Source: CAIWHR01 sp963726775
GTDB taxonomy: Bacteria > Pseudomonadota > Gammaproteobacteria > Burkholderiales > Casimicrobiaceae
Direction of reading: 5' to 3'
Assembly: GCA_963726775.1 (NCBI GenBank)
Contig: CAVSDL010000006.1
Coordinates: forward strand, 186,001 to 250,000
Length of the DNA: 64,000 bases
Of the stretch, positions 48,115 through 56,859 are shown in pieces. Made by a program: the position numbers and the translations under genes. How positions within the stretch are numbered: the stretch's first letter is position 1; each line of letters begins with the position of its first letter. Below the pieces are notes generated by a model, which saw only the letters and a list, made by a program, of their open reading frames with translations, did not search any database and was not told the origin of the DNA.

Positions 48115-50003
48115 TGTATCCGCTGCTCGAACAGATCGACACGCCCGCGGCGCTCCGCAAGCTGGACAGGTCCGCGCTGCCGCAGCTCGCGCGCGAGATG
48201 CGTGCGTTCCTGCTGACTTCCGTGGCGCAGACGGGCGGACACCTGTCGTCGAATCTCGGCACCGTCGAACTCACCATCGCGCTGCACTACGTATTCGACA
48301 CGCCGCGCGACCGGCTGGTGTGGGATGTCGGCCACCAGACGTACGCGCACAAGGTTCTGACCGGGCGGCGCCTCGCGATGAGCCGGTTGCGGATGGCAGG
48401 CGGCCCGTCCGGATTTCCGCGCCGCTCGGAGAGCGAATACGATGCGTTCGGGACCGCGCACTCGTCGACATCGATCTCGGCGGCGCTCGGCATGGCGATC
48501 GCGGCGCGGCAGCGGGGCGAGGCGCGAAGCGTGGTCGCGATCATCGGTGACGGAGCCATGAGCGCGGGCATGGCCTTCGAAGCGCTCAACAACGCCGGAA
48601 CGGCAGGCGCCGACCTGCTCGTGATCCTGAACGACAACGAGATGTCGATTTCGGAGCCGGTCGGTGCCCTGAACAGCTATCTCGCGAAGCTGTTGTCTTC
48701 GCGTCTGTACAACTCGGTTCGCCGCGGCAGCAAGGAGGTGCTTTCCCGTGTTCCGCCGGTCAAGGAACTCGCGAAACGCTGGGAGGAGCACATGAAGGGG
48801 ATGGTGCTTCCCGGCACGCTGTTCGAGGAATTCGGGTTCAACTACATCGGGCCGATCGACGGCCACGATGTCGACACGCTTGCGCGCACGCTGGCCAACG
48901 TCAAGGAACTCAAGGGACCGCAGCTCCTGCATGTCATCACCAGGAAGGGCTATGGTTACGCGCGCGCCGAGGACGATCCCATCCTCTATCACGGCGTCAC
49001 CAAGTTCGATCCGGCCGCGGGTTACGCCCCCAAGTCCCCGGTCCGTCCGGCCTATACGCAGATCTTCGGCGACTGGATATGCGACATGGCCGCCATCGAC
49101 GCGCGTGTGGTCGGCATCACGCCGGCGATGCGCGAGGGCTCGGGGCTGGTGCGCTTTTCGCAGGAGTACCCGACGCGCTACTTCGACGTCGGGATTGCCG
49201 AGCAGCACGCGGTGACGTTTGCGGCGGGTCTCGCCTGCGAAAACCTGAAGCCCGTCGTCGCGATCTACTCGACGTTCCTGCAGCGCGCGTACGACCAGCT
49301 GATCCACGATGTGGCGCTGCAGAATCTCCCGGTCGTGTTTGCCATCGATCGCGCGGGCATCGTCGGCGCCGACGGCGCGACGCACATCGGCGCATTCGAC
49401 CTGTCGTACCTGCGCTGCGTGCCCAATATGACGGTGATGGCGCCCGCCGACGAAAACGAATGCCGGCAGATGCTCTACACCGCGTTCACGCTCGACACGC
49501 CGTCCGCCGTCCGCTATCCGCGCGGCAGCGGCCCCGGCGTCGCGGTCGAGGCCGCGATGAGTGCAATTCCGATCGGCAAAGGCGAAATCCGTCGCGTTTC
49601 CGCACGGCGCGGCAGCCGCATTGCGATCCTCGCGTTCGGCGCGGTGCTTCGCCACGCATTGGCGGCGGCCGACGAGCTGGATGCGACGGTTGCCAGCATG
49701 CGCTTCGTGAAGCCGCTCGATGCCGACCTCGTGGGGCAGCTCGCACGCGAGCACGACGCGCTGGTCACCGTCGAGGAGAACGTGGTGATGGGCGGGGCCG
49801 GAAGCGCTGTCGCCGAGGTGCTTGCCGCGCAGCGTATCGAAATACCCCTGCTGATTCTGGGGTTGCCGGACGCCTTTCCCGACCACGGCGATCCCGCCCA
49901 GTTGCTGGCCGACTGCGGCCTCGATGCCGCCGGGATCGCGAAGGCCATCCAGGCCCGTTTCGGTCCGCGCCGCCCGGAGGCGGTTGCCAAGCCCGCGGCC
50001 TAG
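48114..50003 (+). CDS. dxs: 1-deoxy-D-xylulose-5-phosphate synthase
   Basis: First step of the MEP isoprenoid pathway: pyruvate plus glyceraldehyde 3-phosphate to DXP, TPP-dependent. 629 residues. It shows VWDVGHQTYAHK, the TPP motif GDGAMSAGMAFEALNNAG with NDNEMSIS, GPIDGHDVDTL, FDVGIAEQHAVTFAAGLA with the catalytic Glu, and GADGATHIGAFDLSYLR. ATG 48114 overlaps the ispA stop (TGATG). It supplies precursors used by IspA. Confidence 0.97.
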   Translation: MYPLLEQIDTPAALRKLDRSALPQLAREMRAFLLTSVAQTGGHLSSNLGTVELTIALHYVFDTPRDRLVWDVGHQTYAHKVLTGRRLAMSRLRMAGGPSGFPRRSESEYDAFGTAHSSTSISAALGMAIAARQRGEARSVVAIIGDGAMSAGMAFEALNNAGTAGADLLVILNDNEMSISEPVGALNSYLAKLLSSRLYNSVRRGSKEVLSRVPPVKELAKRWEEHMKGMVLPGTLFEEFGFNYIGPIDGHDVDTLARTLANVKELKGPQLLHVITRKGYGYARAEDDPILYHGVTKFDPAAGYAPKSPVRPAYTQIFGDWICDMAAIDARVVGITPAMREGSGLVRFSQEYPTRYFDVGIAEQHAVTFAAGLACENLKPVVAIYSTFLQRAYDQLIHDVALQNLPVVFAIDRAGIVGADGATHIGAFDLSYLRCVPNMTVMAPADENECRQMLYTAFTLDTPSAVRYPRGSGPGVAVEAAMSAIPIGKGEIRRVSARRGSRIAILAFGAVLRHALAAADELDATVASMRFVKPLDADLVGQLAREHDALVTVEENVVMGGAGSAVAEVLAAQRIEIPLLILGLPDAFPDHGDPAQLLADCGLDAAGIAKAIQARFGPRRPEAVAKPAA

Positions 50004-50033
50004 ATCCACAGCCGTTCGTCTACAATCCGGTTC

Positions 50034-50852
50034 ATGAACCGGCCGGAATCCCCGCGGGCGCTGTTCCCGATTCCCGATATCCAGTCCGGGAGGGATGATC
50101 GCAACATCGCCATCGACCAGGTCGGCATCCGCGGCCTCAAGTACCCGCTGCTGTTCGCCGATGCCGACGGCGTCGCACAGCCGACGATCGCCATCTGCAA
50201 CGTCTATGTCGCGCTGGAGGAGGATCGCAAGGGCACGCACATGTCGCGCCTCGTCGCGCTGCTCGAGTCGCGCAGCGAACCTGGCGAGCCGCCACTGTCG
50301 GTGGTCACATTCCGCAGCCTTCTCGATGCGCTCGTCGTGCTCCTCGAAGCGCCCGGGGGACGCATCGAGCTGGCATTCCCGTACTTCATCCGCAAGTCCG
50401 CTCCCGTATCGGGTGTGGCGAGCCGGCTCGATTACGAAGTTCGCCTCGCCGCCGAACTCACGTGCGGGCAGTACCGGCAGACGCAGACGGTCGCGGTCCC
50501 CGTGACTTCGCTGTGCCCGTGTTCGAAAGAGATCTCCGAGTACGGCGCGCACAATCAGCGCTCGACGGTGACGATCGCCGTGCGGGCGGGCGCACCATTG
50601 TTCCTGACCGAGATCATCCGCATCGCCGAAGAGGAAGCGTCGTGCGAACTCTACGGACTCCTGAAACGCGCGGACGAGAAGTACGTGACCGAGCGCGCCT
50701 ACAACAACCCGAAATTTGTCGAGGACCTGGTCCGTGGAGTCGCGGCGCGGCTTGCCGCAGATTCGCGCGTCGATGGTTTCGTGGTCGAAGCCGAGAACTT
50801 CGAGTCGATCCACAATCATTCGGCGTACGCGCGAATAGAGCGCGATTTTTAG
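50034..50852 (+). CDS. folE2: GTP cyclohydrolase FolE2 (GCYH-IB)
   Basis: Makes dihydroneopterin triphosphate, first step of folate synthesis, as the metal-flexible alternative to FolE. 272 residues with two tunnelling-fold repeats. The catalytic region TSLCPCSKEISEYGAHNQRS carries the Cys and His metal ligands and the catalytic Glu. VEAENFESIHNHSAYARIER ends the protein. A TACAAT hexamer at 50021-50026 lies only 8 bp before ATG 50034. FolE2 is often preferred under zinc limitation; no Zur box was identified here. Confidence 0.95.
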   Translation: MNRPESPRALFPIPDIQSGRDDRNIAIDQVGIRGLKYPLLFADADGVAQPTIAICNVYVALEEDRKGTHMSRLVALLESRSEPGEPPLSVVTFRSLLDALVVLLEAPGGRIELAFPYFIRKSAPVSGVASRLDYEVRLAAELTCGQYRQTQTVAVPVTSLCPCSKEISEYGAHNQRSTVTIAVRAGAPLFLTEIIRIAEEEASCELYGLLKRADEKYVTERAYNNPKFVEDLVRGVAARLAADSRVDGFVVEAENFESIHNHSAYARIERDF

Positions 50853-50988
50853 CGCGCGGTCTTGCTCCGGCTTCGTGCGCGCCGGGTCCGCCGCGCGAGC
50901 GCGCCGCGTTCGTCGCGTGGCGACGTTGCCCATGCCGGGTTATCGTCAGTTCGTCGGACGCATGGCGCTTGCATGCCCGGTGCGCCGC

Positions 50989-50994
50989 TACAAT
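50989..50994 (+). promoter_or_regulatory. Candidate -10 element for the sensor kinase gene
   Basis: TACAAT in CGCTACAATGCGG, about 30 bp before ATG 51022. It supports choosing that start rather than the longer frame from 50875, whose extra 49 residues lie upstream of the putative transcript. No good -35 was found at 17 bp. Confidence 0.35.
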
Positions 50995-51021
50995 GCGGCC
51001 GGCACCGCCCCGTCGCGCCCC

Positions 51022-52182
51022 ATGCCCTTAGCTGCGCTGAAAACCCGCTACGACGCATTCGCCGCACGTGCGCTCGCTTCCTTGTCCGACGTCGAGCGAC
51101 GCGACGTCCGGGCCTTCGACCGCTGGTTTAGCGGCCAGGGAGGCTGGCGCTGGGTGATCGTGATCTTCGCCGCGTCGACGGCGCTTGCCGCCGTGGCGGC
51201 CGGGCTGCCGTGGAACATGTCGTTCCTCGAGGCGGCGTTGATCTTCAACCTGATGGTGTTTGCGCTGCTCTGGTCGGCGCTGGCCGCATGGTTCGGCTTC
51301 CGTCGTTTCCACGGCAAAGCCTTCCGGAGCGTGCTGGTGGTGGTCGCCATGACGCTCGCCGGCGCGTTCGCCACGGGCACGATCCTCGATTTCGTCCACC
51401 AGCGCGAGGCGTTTGCGTGGCTCACCGACAGCGCGAAGCTGCGCCACCTGGTCACGGCGGCAATGGCATTCGCCTTCCTGTACGCGACGATCGTCGCGCT
51501 GATCGCGAACCTGCGGAGCCGGGAGTACGCCGCACTCACGGCGCGGCTCGCGGCCGAGTCGCGGCACAGCGACCTGTCCCGCCAGCTTGCCGAGTCGAAG
51601 CTCCGAATGCTCCAGCAGCAGATCGAGCCGCATTTTCTCTTCAACACGCTGGGCAGCGCGCAACAGCTGGCCGAAAAGGGCGCTCCGGAAGCGGCGCGCC
51701 TGATCGCCGATCTGATTCTTTTCTTGCGTGCATCCACGCCATCGATGCGCGACGAAATGGCGACGCTCAAGCAGGAGGCGGCGCTGATCGGCGCCTACCT
51801 CGCGATCATGAAAACGCGGCTGGGCGCGCGGCTCACCTACGACGTCAGGGTCCCGCCCGCGCTCGAAGCCCTGACCGTGCCGCCGGGAATGGTGATCACG
51901 CTGACCGAAAATGCGATCAAGCATGGCATCGAACCGCTCGCCGCGGGAGGCAACGTGACCGTCGCTGCGGCACGCCAGCGGGAAGGGACGAGCGACCGGC
52001 TCGTGGTGACGGTCGCGGACACCGGCGCGGGCGTTTCCGGGACACCGGGCCGCGGCATCGGCCTTTCCAATATTCGCGAGCGAATCGCATTGCTCTACGA
52101 GGGCCGCGGAGACTTGGTGCTCGAGGAGAACGAACCGCGCGGCTTCATCGCCCGCCTTTACCTGCCCATCGAGGGCGCTTGA
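51022..52182 (+). CDS. Sensor histidine kinase, LytS/AlgZ (HPK8-like) family
   Basis: 386 residues. Four membrane helices (about 40-62, 66-90, 98-122 and 145-165) are followed by a short coiled linker and the His-kinase module. The phosphorylated His is in LQQQIEPHFLFNTLGSAQQL. The N-box is TLTENAIKHGIEPLA and the G-box is VADTGAGV with GRGIGLSNIRERI. The pair with the LytTR regulator downstream matches AlgZ/AlgR or LytS/LytR systems. Ligand unknown. The start is inferred from ATG 51022 and a -10-like element; the frame is open to 50875. Confidence 0.92.
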   Translation: MPLAALKTRYDAFAARALASLSDVERRDVRAFDRWFSGQGGWRWVIVIFAASTALAAVAAGLPWNMSFLEAALIFNLMVFALLWSALAAWFGFRRFHGKAFRSVLVVVAMTLAGAFATGTILDFVHQREAFAWLTDSAKLRHLVTAAMAFAFLYATIVALIANLRSREYAALTARLAAESRHSDLSRQLAESKLRMLQQQIEPHFLFNTLGSAQQLAEKGAPEAARLIADLILFLRASTPSMRDEMATLKQEAALIGAYLAIMKTRLGARLTYDVRVPPALEALTVPPGMVITLTENAIKHGIEPLAAGGNVTVAAARQREGTSDRLVVTVADTGAGVSGTPGRGIGLSNIRERIALLYEGRGDLVLEENEPRGFIARLYLPIEGA

Positions 52183-52232
52183 ACGCCGCCGGGCCGACCC
52201 ACGGGCGAATCGCCGCGGCCTCCGCGAGGTCA

Positions 52233-52280
52233 GGGGGCAGCGTGGCGGCGGCAGCCGCAAGCGTGGGGGTACACCGATGA
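52233..52280 (+). repeat. 48-bp direct repeat, copy 1
   Basis: Copy 1 and copy 2 (52322-52369) agree at 45 of 48 positions; start-to-start distance 89 bp. Each copy contains GGCGGCAGCCGCAAGCG, then GTGGGGGT, and ends in the bases ACCGATGA, so each carries a ribosome-binding-like G-run and an ATGA start/stop overlap. Similar GGCAGCGCAGCGGCGGCAG-type elements are common between genes in Burkholderiales. Confidence 0.9.
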
Positions 52281-52369
52281 GCGTCGCCGGGCCGTCCCAA
52301 GGCGCGAACTACGCCCCCCCGGGGGGCAGCGCAGCGGCGGCAGCCGCAAGCGTGGGGGTATACCGATGA
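52277..52369 (+). CDS. Short ORF of 30 codons between kinase and regulator genes (possible leader peptide)
   Basis: Starts at the ATG in repeat copy 1 and ends at the TGA in repeat copy 2, which overlaps the regulator's ATG by four bases (ATGA, 52366-52369). The translation begins MSVAGPSQGANYAPPGG and is then Ala-rich, ending SVGVYR. GTGGGGGT lies about 6 nt before the start. It could be a coupling leader for the regulator, or a chance product of the duplicated module. No similarity recognised. Confidence 0.35.
   Translation: MSVAGPSQGANYAPPGGSAAAAAASVGVYR
52322..52369 (+). repeat. 48-bp direct repeat, copy 2 (supplies the regulator start region)
   Basis: The second copy ends within the first codons of the response regulator: its ATG (52366-52368) is the regulator start and its GTGGGGGT is the likely ribosome-binding site. 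Differences from copy 1 are CA for TG at the 11th and 12th bases and T for C at the 40th. Confidence 0.9.
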
Positions 52370-53118
52370 ACCGACCGACGGCCCTGATCGCCGAAGACGA
52401 ACCCCTGATGCGCGAGCGCCTGAAGGAGCGGCTCGCTGAAGCCTGGCCGGAGCTCGAGATCGTTGCCGAGGCCGCCGACGGCGACGCCGCGCTGGCCGCA
52501 TTCGCGCTGCATCGTCCGCAGCTTGCGTTTCTCGATATCCGGATGCCCGGCAGGTCGGGTCTCGACGTCGCCGCGGAGATCGCCGTCGACTGCCATGTCG
52601 TCTTCATCACCGCCTATGACCAGTACGCGCTGCAGGCATTCGACGCCGGCGCCGTCGACTATCTGCTGAAACCGATCGACGCCGAGCGGCTGGCGACGAC
52701 CGTGGAACGCGTACAACGCACGCTTTCTGCGCCGCCCGCGGACCTCTCGGCATTGCTCGCGGAACTGCGCGCGGCCGCGAAAGGCGAGGCCGCGCGGCTC
52801 AAGTGGATCAAGGCCGCGGTAGGCAAACAGGTCCGGCTGATCGCGGTCGACGACGTCCTCTATTTCCAGTCCGACACCAAGTACACGCGCGTCGTGCTCG
52901 CGCAGTCCGAGGCGTTGATACGAACACCGCTCAAGGATCTCGTTGCCGAGCTGGATCCGGACCGGTTCTGGCAGATCCATCGCAGCACGATCGTCAACGT
53001 CGGCGCCGTGGCGGGCGTGCAGCGGGAAGACGCGGAAAAGCAATTCGTGCTGCTTCGCGGCCGGCCGGAACGATTGCCGGTGTCACGCCAGTTCGTCCAC
53101 CGGTTCCGGCAGATGTGA
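52366..53118 (+). CDS. Response regulator with LytTR DNA-binding domain (AlgR/LytR type)
   Basis: 250 residues. Receiver domain 1-120 with the acidic pair in IAEDEPLMRERL, phosphoacceptor Asp in AFLDIRMPGRSG, Thr in VVFITAYDQYALQ and Lys in DYLLKPID. LytTR domain about 145-245, with DDVLYFQSDTKYTRVV and FWQIHRSTIVNVGAVAGV. It is the cognate partner of the kinase encoded just upstream. In relatives such pairs control exopolysaccharide, virulence or twitching genes; here the targets are unknown. Confidence 0.94.
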   Translation: MNRPTALIAEDEPLMRERLKERLAEAWPELEIVAEAADGDAALAAFALHRPQLAFLDIRMPGRSGLDVAAEIAVDCHVVFITAYDQYALQAFDAGAVDYLLKPIDAERLATTVERVQRTLSAPPADLSALLAELRAAAKGEAARLKWIKAAVGKQVRLIAVDDVLYFQSDTKYTRVVLAQSEALIRTPLKDLVAELDPDRFWQIHRSTIVNVGAVAGVQREDAEKQFVLLRGRPERLPVSRQFVHRFRQM

Positions 53119-53259
53119 GCGCTACCGCGGGCAGTGGGTGAGTCGACTCGCAGGGCGCCCCGGATGTCAGTTGCTGCGGCCGAAGCGCGAAAGCCCCCGG
53201 TCTTTCAGGTACGCTCGTGGGTGAAGCCGCGCACTGCCCGGCCCGATGCCCCCGCGTCC

Positions 53260-53967
53260 ATGCGCCCCGTCGCCATTTTTCGTTTTTCGCCGACCGAAGG
53301 CCCCGCCTATTTCGCCGACTGGCTCGACGCGAAGGGCATGCCATGGGAGACCCTCGCGCTCGACGCCGGTGCCCGCGTCCCGGCAGATCCGCGCGCGTAC
53401 GCGGGTGTGGCGATGATGGGCGGGCCGATGAGCGTCAACGACGAATTGCCCTGGGTCGCGCCGCTTTGCACGCTGCTGGCCCGGGCCGTCGCCGACGGCG
53501 TTCCGGTGATCGGCCATTGCCTGGGCGGCCAGCTGCTCGCCAAGGCGCTGGGCGCGCCCGTCGCGCGCGCGCCGGTGGCCGAGATCGGCTGGATCGATGT
53601 CGAAACGGCCGGCGCCAGCGCGCAGCGCGGCTGGTTCGGCGGCCGGGCCGGATTCACGACGTTTCAGTGGCACTACGATGCCTTTGCACTTCCCCCGGGC
53701 GCAACGCGAGTCCTGACCAATGCGTTCAACGCCAACCAGGGGTACGTGATCGACGATCGCCATATCGGGCTGCAGTGCCACGTCGAGATGACCCGTGACC
53801 TCGTCGTGGCCTGGCTGTCGAACGGTGCCGGCGAGTTGCCGCAGACGTCGTCCGCGGCGGCGCAGACCGCCGCCGACATCCGCCGCGATCTCGACCTGCG
53901 CGTCGGCGCACTCCATGCAGTGGCCGACGACGTGTACGCGCGCTGGGCTACCGGACTGCGGCACTGA
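53260..53967 (+). CDS. Class I glutamine amidotransferase-like protein
   Basis: 235 residues of the type 1 GATase fold. The nucleophile Cys is in VIGHCLGGQLLAKALG, the catalytic His is in GLQCHVEMT and the Glu follows in the same block. It resembles the GMP-synthase-like GATase group that acts on small molecules such as gamma-glutamyl compounds, without a synthetase domain. Start ATG 53260 gives MRPVAIFRFSPTEGPAYF; upstream in-frame sequence has no family character. 11 bp before mutL. Confidence 0.88.
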   Translation: MRPVAIFRFSPTEGPAYFADWLDAKGMPWETLALDAGARVPADPRAYAGVAMMGGPMSVNDELPWVAPLCTLLARAVADGVPVIGHCLGGQLLAKALGAPVARAPVAEIGWIDVETAGASAQRGWFGGRAGFTTFQWHYDAFALPPGATRVLTNAFNANQGYVIDDRHIGLQCHVEMTRDLVVAWLSNGAGELPQTSSAAAQTAADIRRDLDLRVGALHAVADDVYARWATGLRH

Positions 53968-53978
53968 AGCGCTCCGCC

Positions 53979-55784
53979 ATGCATGAGATCCGCGCGCTGC
54001 CCGATCACCTGATCAACCAGATCGCCGCCGGCGAAGTCGTGGAGCGCCCGGCGGCGGCGTTGAAGGAATTGCTCGAGAACGCCCTCGATTCGGGCGCGAC
54101 GCACATCGATGTCGATCTTGCCGGCGGAGGCCGGGAGCGCATTCGCGTCGCGGACAACGGGACGGGAATCGCGCGTGAAGATCTCCATCTCGCGGTGGCG
54201 CGTCACGCGACGTCGAAGCTCGCCACGGCAGAAGATCTGGACGCGATCGCCACGCTCGGCTTTCGTGGCGAGGCGCTGGCGTCGATCGCCGCCGTGTCGC
54301 GGCTCGCTCTGTCGTCGCGTGCCGCGGGCAAGCCGCACGCGTGGCGAATCGAGGTGGACGGCGGCAGCGTCGGCGTGATCGCGCCCGCGGCGCTCGCCGC
54401 CGGGACGACGGTAACCGTGCAGGAGCTCTACTACAACACGCCCGCGCGTCGGAAGTTCCTGCGTGCCGAGGCGACCGAATGGGGCCATAGCGAGGAAGCG
54501 TTCCGCCGCATTGCGCTCGCCCACCCGGACGTCGGCTTCACGTTGCAGCACAACGGCCGGGTCGCGCAGCGGCTGCAGGCGCAGGGCCGCCGCGCGCGCG
54601 TCGAAGCCTTGTTGGGCGACGGATTTGCCGAAAGCGCCGCTCTCGTCGACGCGCAGGCCGGCCCGCTTGCGATTGCCGGATTCGCCGTGCGCCCGGCGTA
54701 CGCGACGCGATCCGCCGGGCAGTACACCTTCGTCAACGGTCGCTACGTGCGCGATCGCGTGCTCGCGCATGCGCTGCGGGAGGCCTATCGCGACGTGCTG
54801 CACCACGAGCGGCAGCCGGCCTATGCGCTGTGGCTGACGCTCGATCCGCGCCTCGTGGACGTCAACGTGCATCCGCAGAAGACGGAGGTGCGCTTTCGCG
54901 AGTCCGGCGCGGTGCACCAGTTCGTCCGGTACGCGGTCGAGCGGGCGCTGGCGACGACCGGCGCCGAACAGCCGGCCGTATCCGCCGCCGACAAGCTCGG
55001 CATCGCCGCGGCCAGGACGCCGCCATTCGTCCCGATGGCACAGAGCCGCGGGATTGGCCCGATGCGTCCGGGGCAGCACGCGCCCTCGCAGCAGGCAACC
55101 ATGGCGCTCGCGGCGGGCGAGCCGGCGCCGTTCTACGCGCAGCTCTTCGGCGCGCGCGAAAAGGGTATCGCCGGCGAGCCGGATCTGCCGGCCACCGGCG
55201 ACGACCACCCGCTGGGTTTCGCGCTCGCGCAGCTGCACGGCATCTATGTGCTCGCACAGAACCGCGCCGGACTCGTGCTGGTCGACATGCACGCGGCGCA
55301 CGAGCGGATCGTTTACGAACGGCTGAAGTCGGAGCCCGTCGAGCGGGTTCCCGTGCAACCGCTGCTCGTGCCGGCGACGTTCGCCGCGTCGCCGCTCGAT
55401 GCCGCCGCAGCGGAGGAGCACGCGGCGGCTCTCGACCAGCTCGGGTTCGCGATCACCGCCATGGGTCCGGCGACGCTTGCCGTGCGCGGCATTCCGGCGC
55501 CGCTCGCCGACGCCGACGCCGCGACGCTCGCGCGCGCCGTGCTCGCCGAATTGCGCGAATACGGCGGCAGCGAAGTGCTGACCGCGCATCGCGACGAGCT
55601 GCTGTCGACGATGGCCTGCCACGCGGCGGTCCGGGCGAATCGCAGCCTCGGCGTACCGGAAATGAACGCGCTGCTGCGCGAGATGGAAACTACCGAGCGC
55701 GCCGGCCAGTGCAATCACGGGCGCCCGACGTGGTACCAGCTGACGCTTTCCGACCTGGACAGGCTGTTCATGCGCGGGCGCTAG
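53979..55784 (+). CDS. mutL: DNA mismatch repair protein MutL
   Basis: 601 residues. The GHKL ATPase N-terminal half has IAAGEVVERPAAALKELLEN, VADNGTGI and TLGFRGEALASI. A Pro/Ala-rich linker (about 330-395) is followed by the dimerisation domain. That domain contains VDMHAAHERIVYERL, which fits the D-x-H-A-x2-E-x4-E endonuclease motif, plus ACHAAVRANRSL and CNHGRPTW, the other endonuclease-site motifs. So this MutL should nick DNA itself, unlike E. coli MutL. miaA follows 27 bp later. Confidence 0.96.
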   Translation: MHEIRALPDHLINQIAAGEVVERPAAALKELLENALDSGATHIDVDLAGGGRERIRVADNGTGIAREDLHLAVARHATSKLATAEDLDAIATLGFRGEALASIAAVSRLALSSRAAGKPHAWRIEVDGGSVGVIAPAALAAGTTVTVQELYYNTPARRKFLRAEATEWGHSEEAFRRIALAHPDVGFTLQHNGRVAQRLQAQGRRARVEALLGDGFAESAALVDAQAGPLAIAGFAVRPAYATRSAGQYTFVNGRYVRDRVLAHALREAYRDVLHHERQPAYALWLTLDPRLVDVNVHPQKTEVRFRESGAVHQFVRYAVERALATTGAEQPAVSAADKLGIAAARTPPFVPMAQSRGIGPMRPGQHAPSQQATMALAAGEPAPFYAQLFGAREKGIAGEPDLPATGDDHPLGFALAQLHGIYVLAQNRAGLVLVDMHAAHERIVYERLKSEPVERVPVQPLLVPATFAASPLDAAAAEEHAAALDQLGFAITAMGPATLAVRGIPAPLADADAATLARAVLAELREYGGSEVLTAHRDELLSTMACHAAVRANRSLGVPEMNALLREMETTERAGQCNHGRPTWYQLTLSDLDRLFMRGR

Positions 55785-55811
55785 CGCGCGGATGCTGCCG
55801 CGCATCGCGCA

Positions 55812-56750
55812 TTGAGAACTCTTCCCGCCATCCTGCTGATGGGCCCGACCGCGTCGGGCAAGAGCGCGCTGGCGCTGGCGCTTGCCGAGTGCTTCCCCGT
55901 GGAGATCGTCAGCGTCGATTCGGCGCAGGTCTACCGCGGCATGGACATCGGCACCGCGAAGCCCGATGCCGCGACGCGAGCACGCGTGCCGCATCATCTG
56001 ATCGACATCCTCGAACCGACGCAGCGGTATTCGGCGGCGCGGTTTCGTGTCGATGCGCTCGCGGCCGTGACGGCGATTCGCGCTCGCGGTCGCGCGCCGC
56101 TGCTCGTCGGCGGAACCATGCTCTACTTCCGGGCGCTGACCGAGGGGCTGAGCGCATTGCCCCCCGCCGACTCGGCGATCCGCGCGCGTCTCGACGCCCG
56201 CGCGGCCGCCGCCGGGTGGCCGGCGCTGCATGCGGATCTGGCGCGGGTCGACCCGGCGACCGCGGCGCGCCTCGAGCCCACCGATGCACAGCGCATCCAG
56301 CGCGCGCTCGAAGTCTTCGAGCTGTCGGGCACGCCGCTGTCGCAATTGCAGGGCATGAGGGAGTCGGGGGCGGCGCTGGGATCCGCGCTTTCCGTTGCCA
56401 TCGTTCCCTCCGACCGTGCGTCGCTGCACGCGGCCATCGCGGAGCGCTTCGACGCGATGCTCGCCGCCGGCCTCGTCGACGAATTGCGTTTCCTGCGCAC
56501 GCGCCACGCGCTGGCACCCGAGCTGCCGTCGATGCGCTGCGTCGGTTACCGTCAGGCGTGGGAGTTCGTCGAGGGACGCGTCGACGCGGCGACGCTCCGC
56601 GCGACCGGGATCGCGGCGACGCGACAGCTCGCGAAACGCCAGCTGACGTGGCTGCGGTCGACGCCGGCGTCGGCGTTCGACCCCTGCATGCCCGGTCTCG
56701 TGCCGGCGGTGGCCGCACTGCTGGCGGGGCGCGGAGTGCCGCGCGCCTGA
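55812..56750 (+). CDS. miaA: tRNA dimethylallyltransferase
   Basis: Adds an isopentenyl group to A37 of tRNAs reading UNN codons. 312 residues. P-loop MGPTASGKSALALAL, then VDSAQVYRGMDIGTAKP, LVGGTMLYFRALTEGLS and the C-terminal AATRQLAKRQLTWLR. No ATG or GTG is available before the P-loop: TTG 55812 is the only in-frame start that leaves a normal N-terminus after the mutL stop. It uses DMAPP, a product of the isoprenoid pathway begun by dxs in this window. Confidence 0.95.
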   Translation: MRTLPAILLMGPTASGKSALALALAECFPVEIVSVDSAQVYRGMDIGTAKPDAATRARVPHHLIDILEPTQRYSAARFRVDALAAVTAIRARGRAPLLVGGTMLYFRALTEGLSALPPADSAIRARLDARAAAAGWPALHADLARVDPATAARLEPTDAQRIQRALEVFELSGTPLSQLQGMRESGAALGSALSVAIVPSDRASLHAAIAERFDAMLAAGLVDELRFLRTRHALAPELPSMRCVGYRQAWEFVEGRVDAATLRATGIAATRQLAKRQLTWLRSTPASAFDPCMPGLVPAVAALLAGRGVPRA

Positions 56751-56859
56751 CGTCCCGCCATCGGCTGCCTCCGCGGCGCCCTGACAGCGGATTGTTGCCG
56801 TGCAATAATCCGCATTCCGCACAGAAATGATCGGGGATTCCCGCTCCTGATATCCGCCC

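Noticed and set aside
47853..50933. Minus-strand open frame of about 1026 codons opposite ispA, dxs and folE2
   Set aside because: Antisense shadow; three well-supported genes lie on the plus strand.
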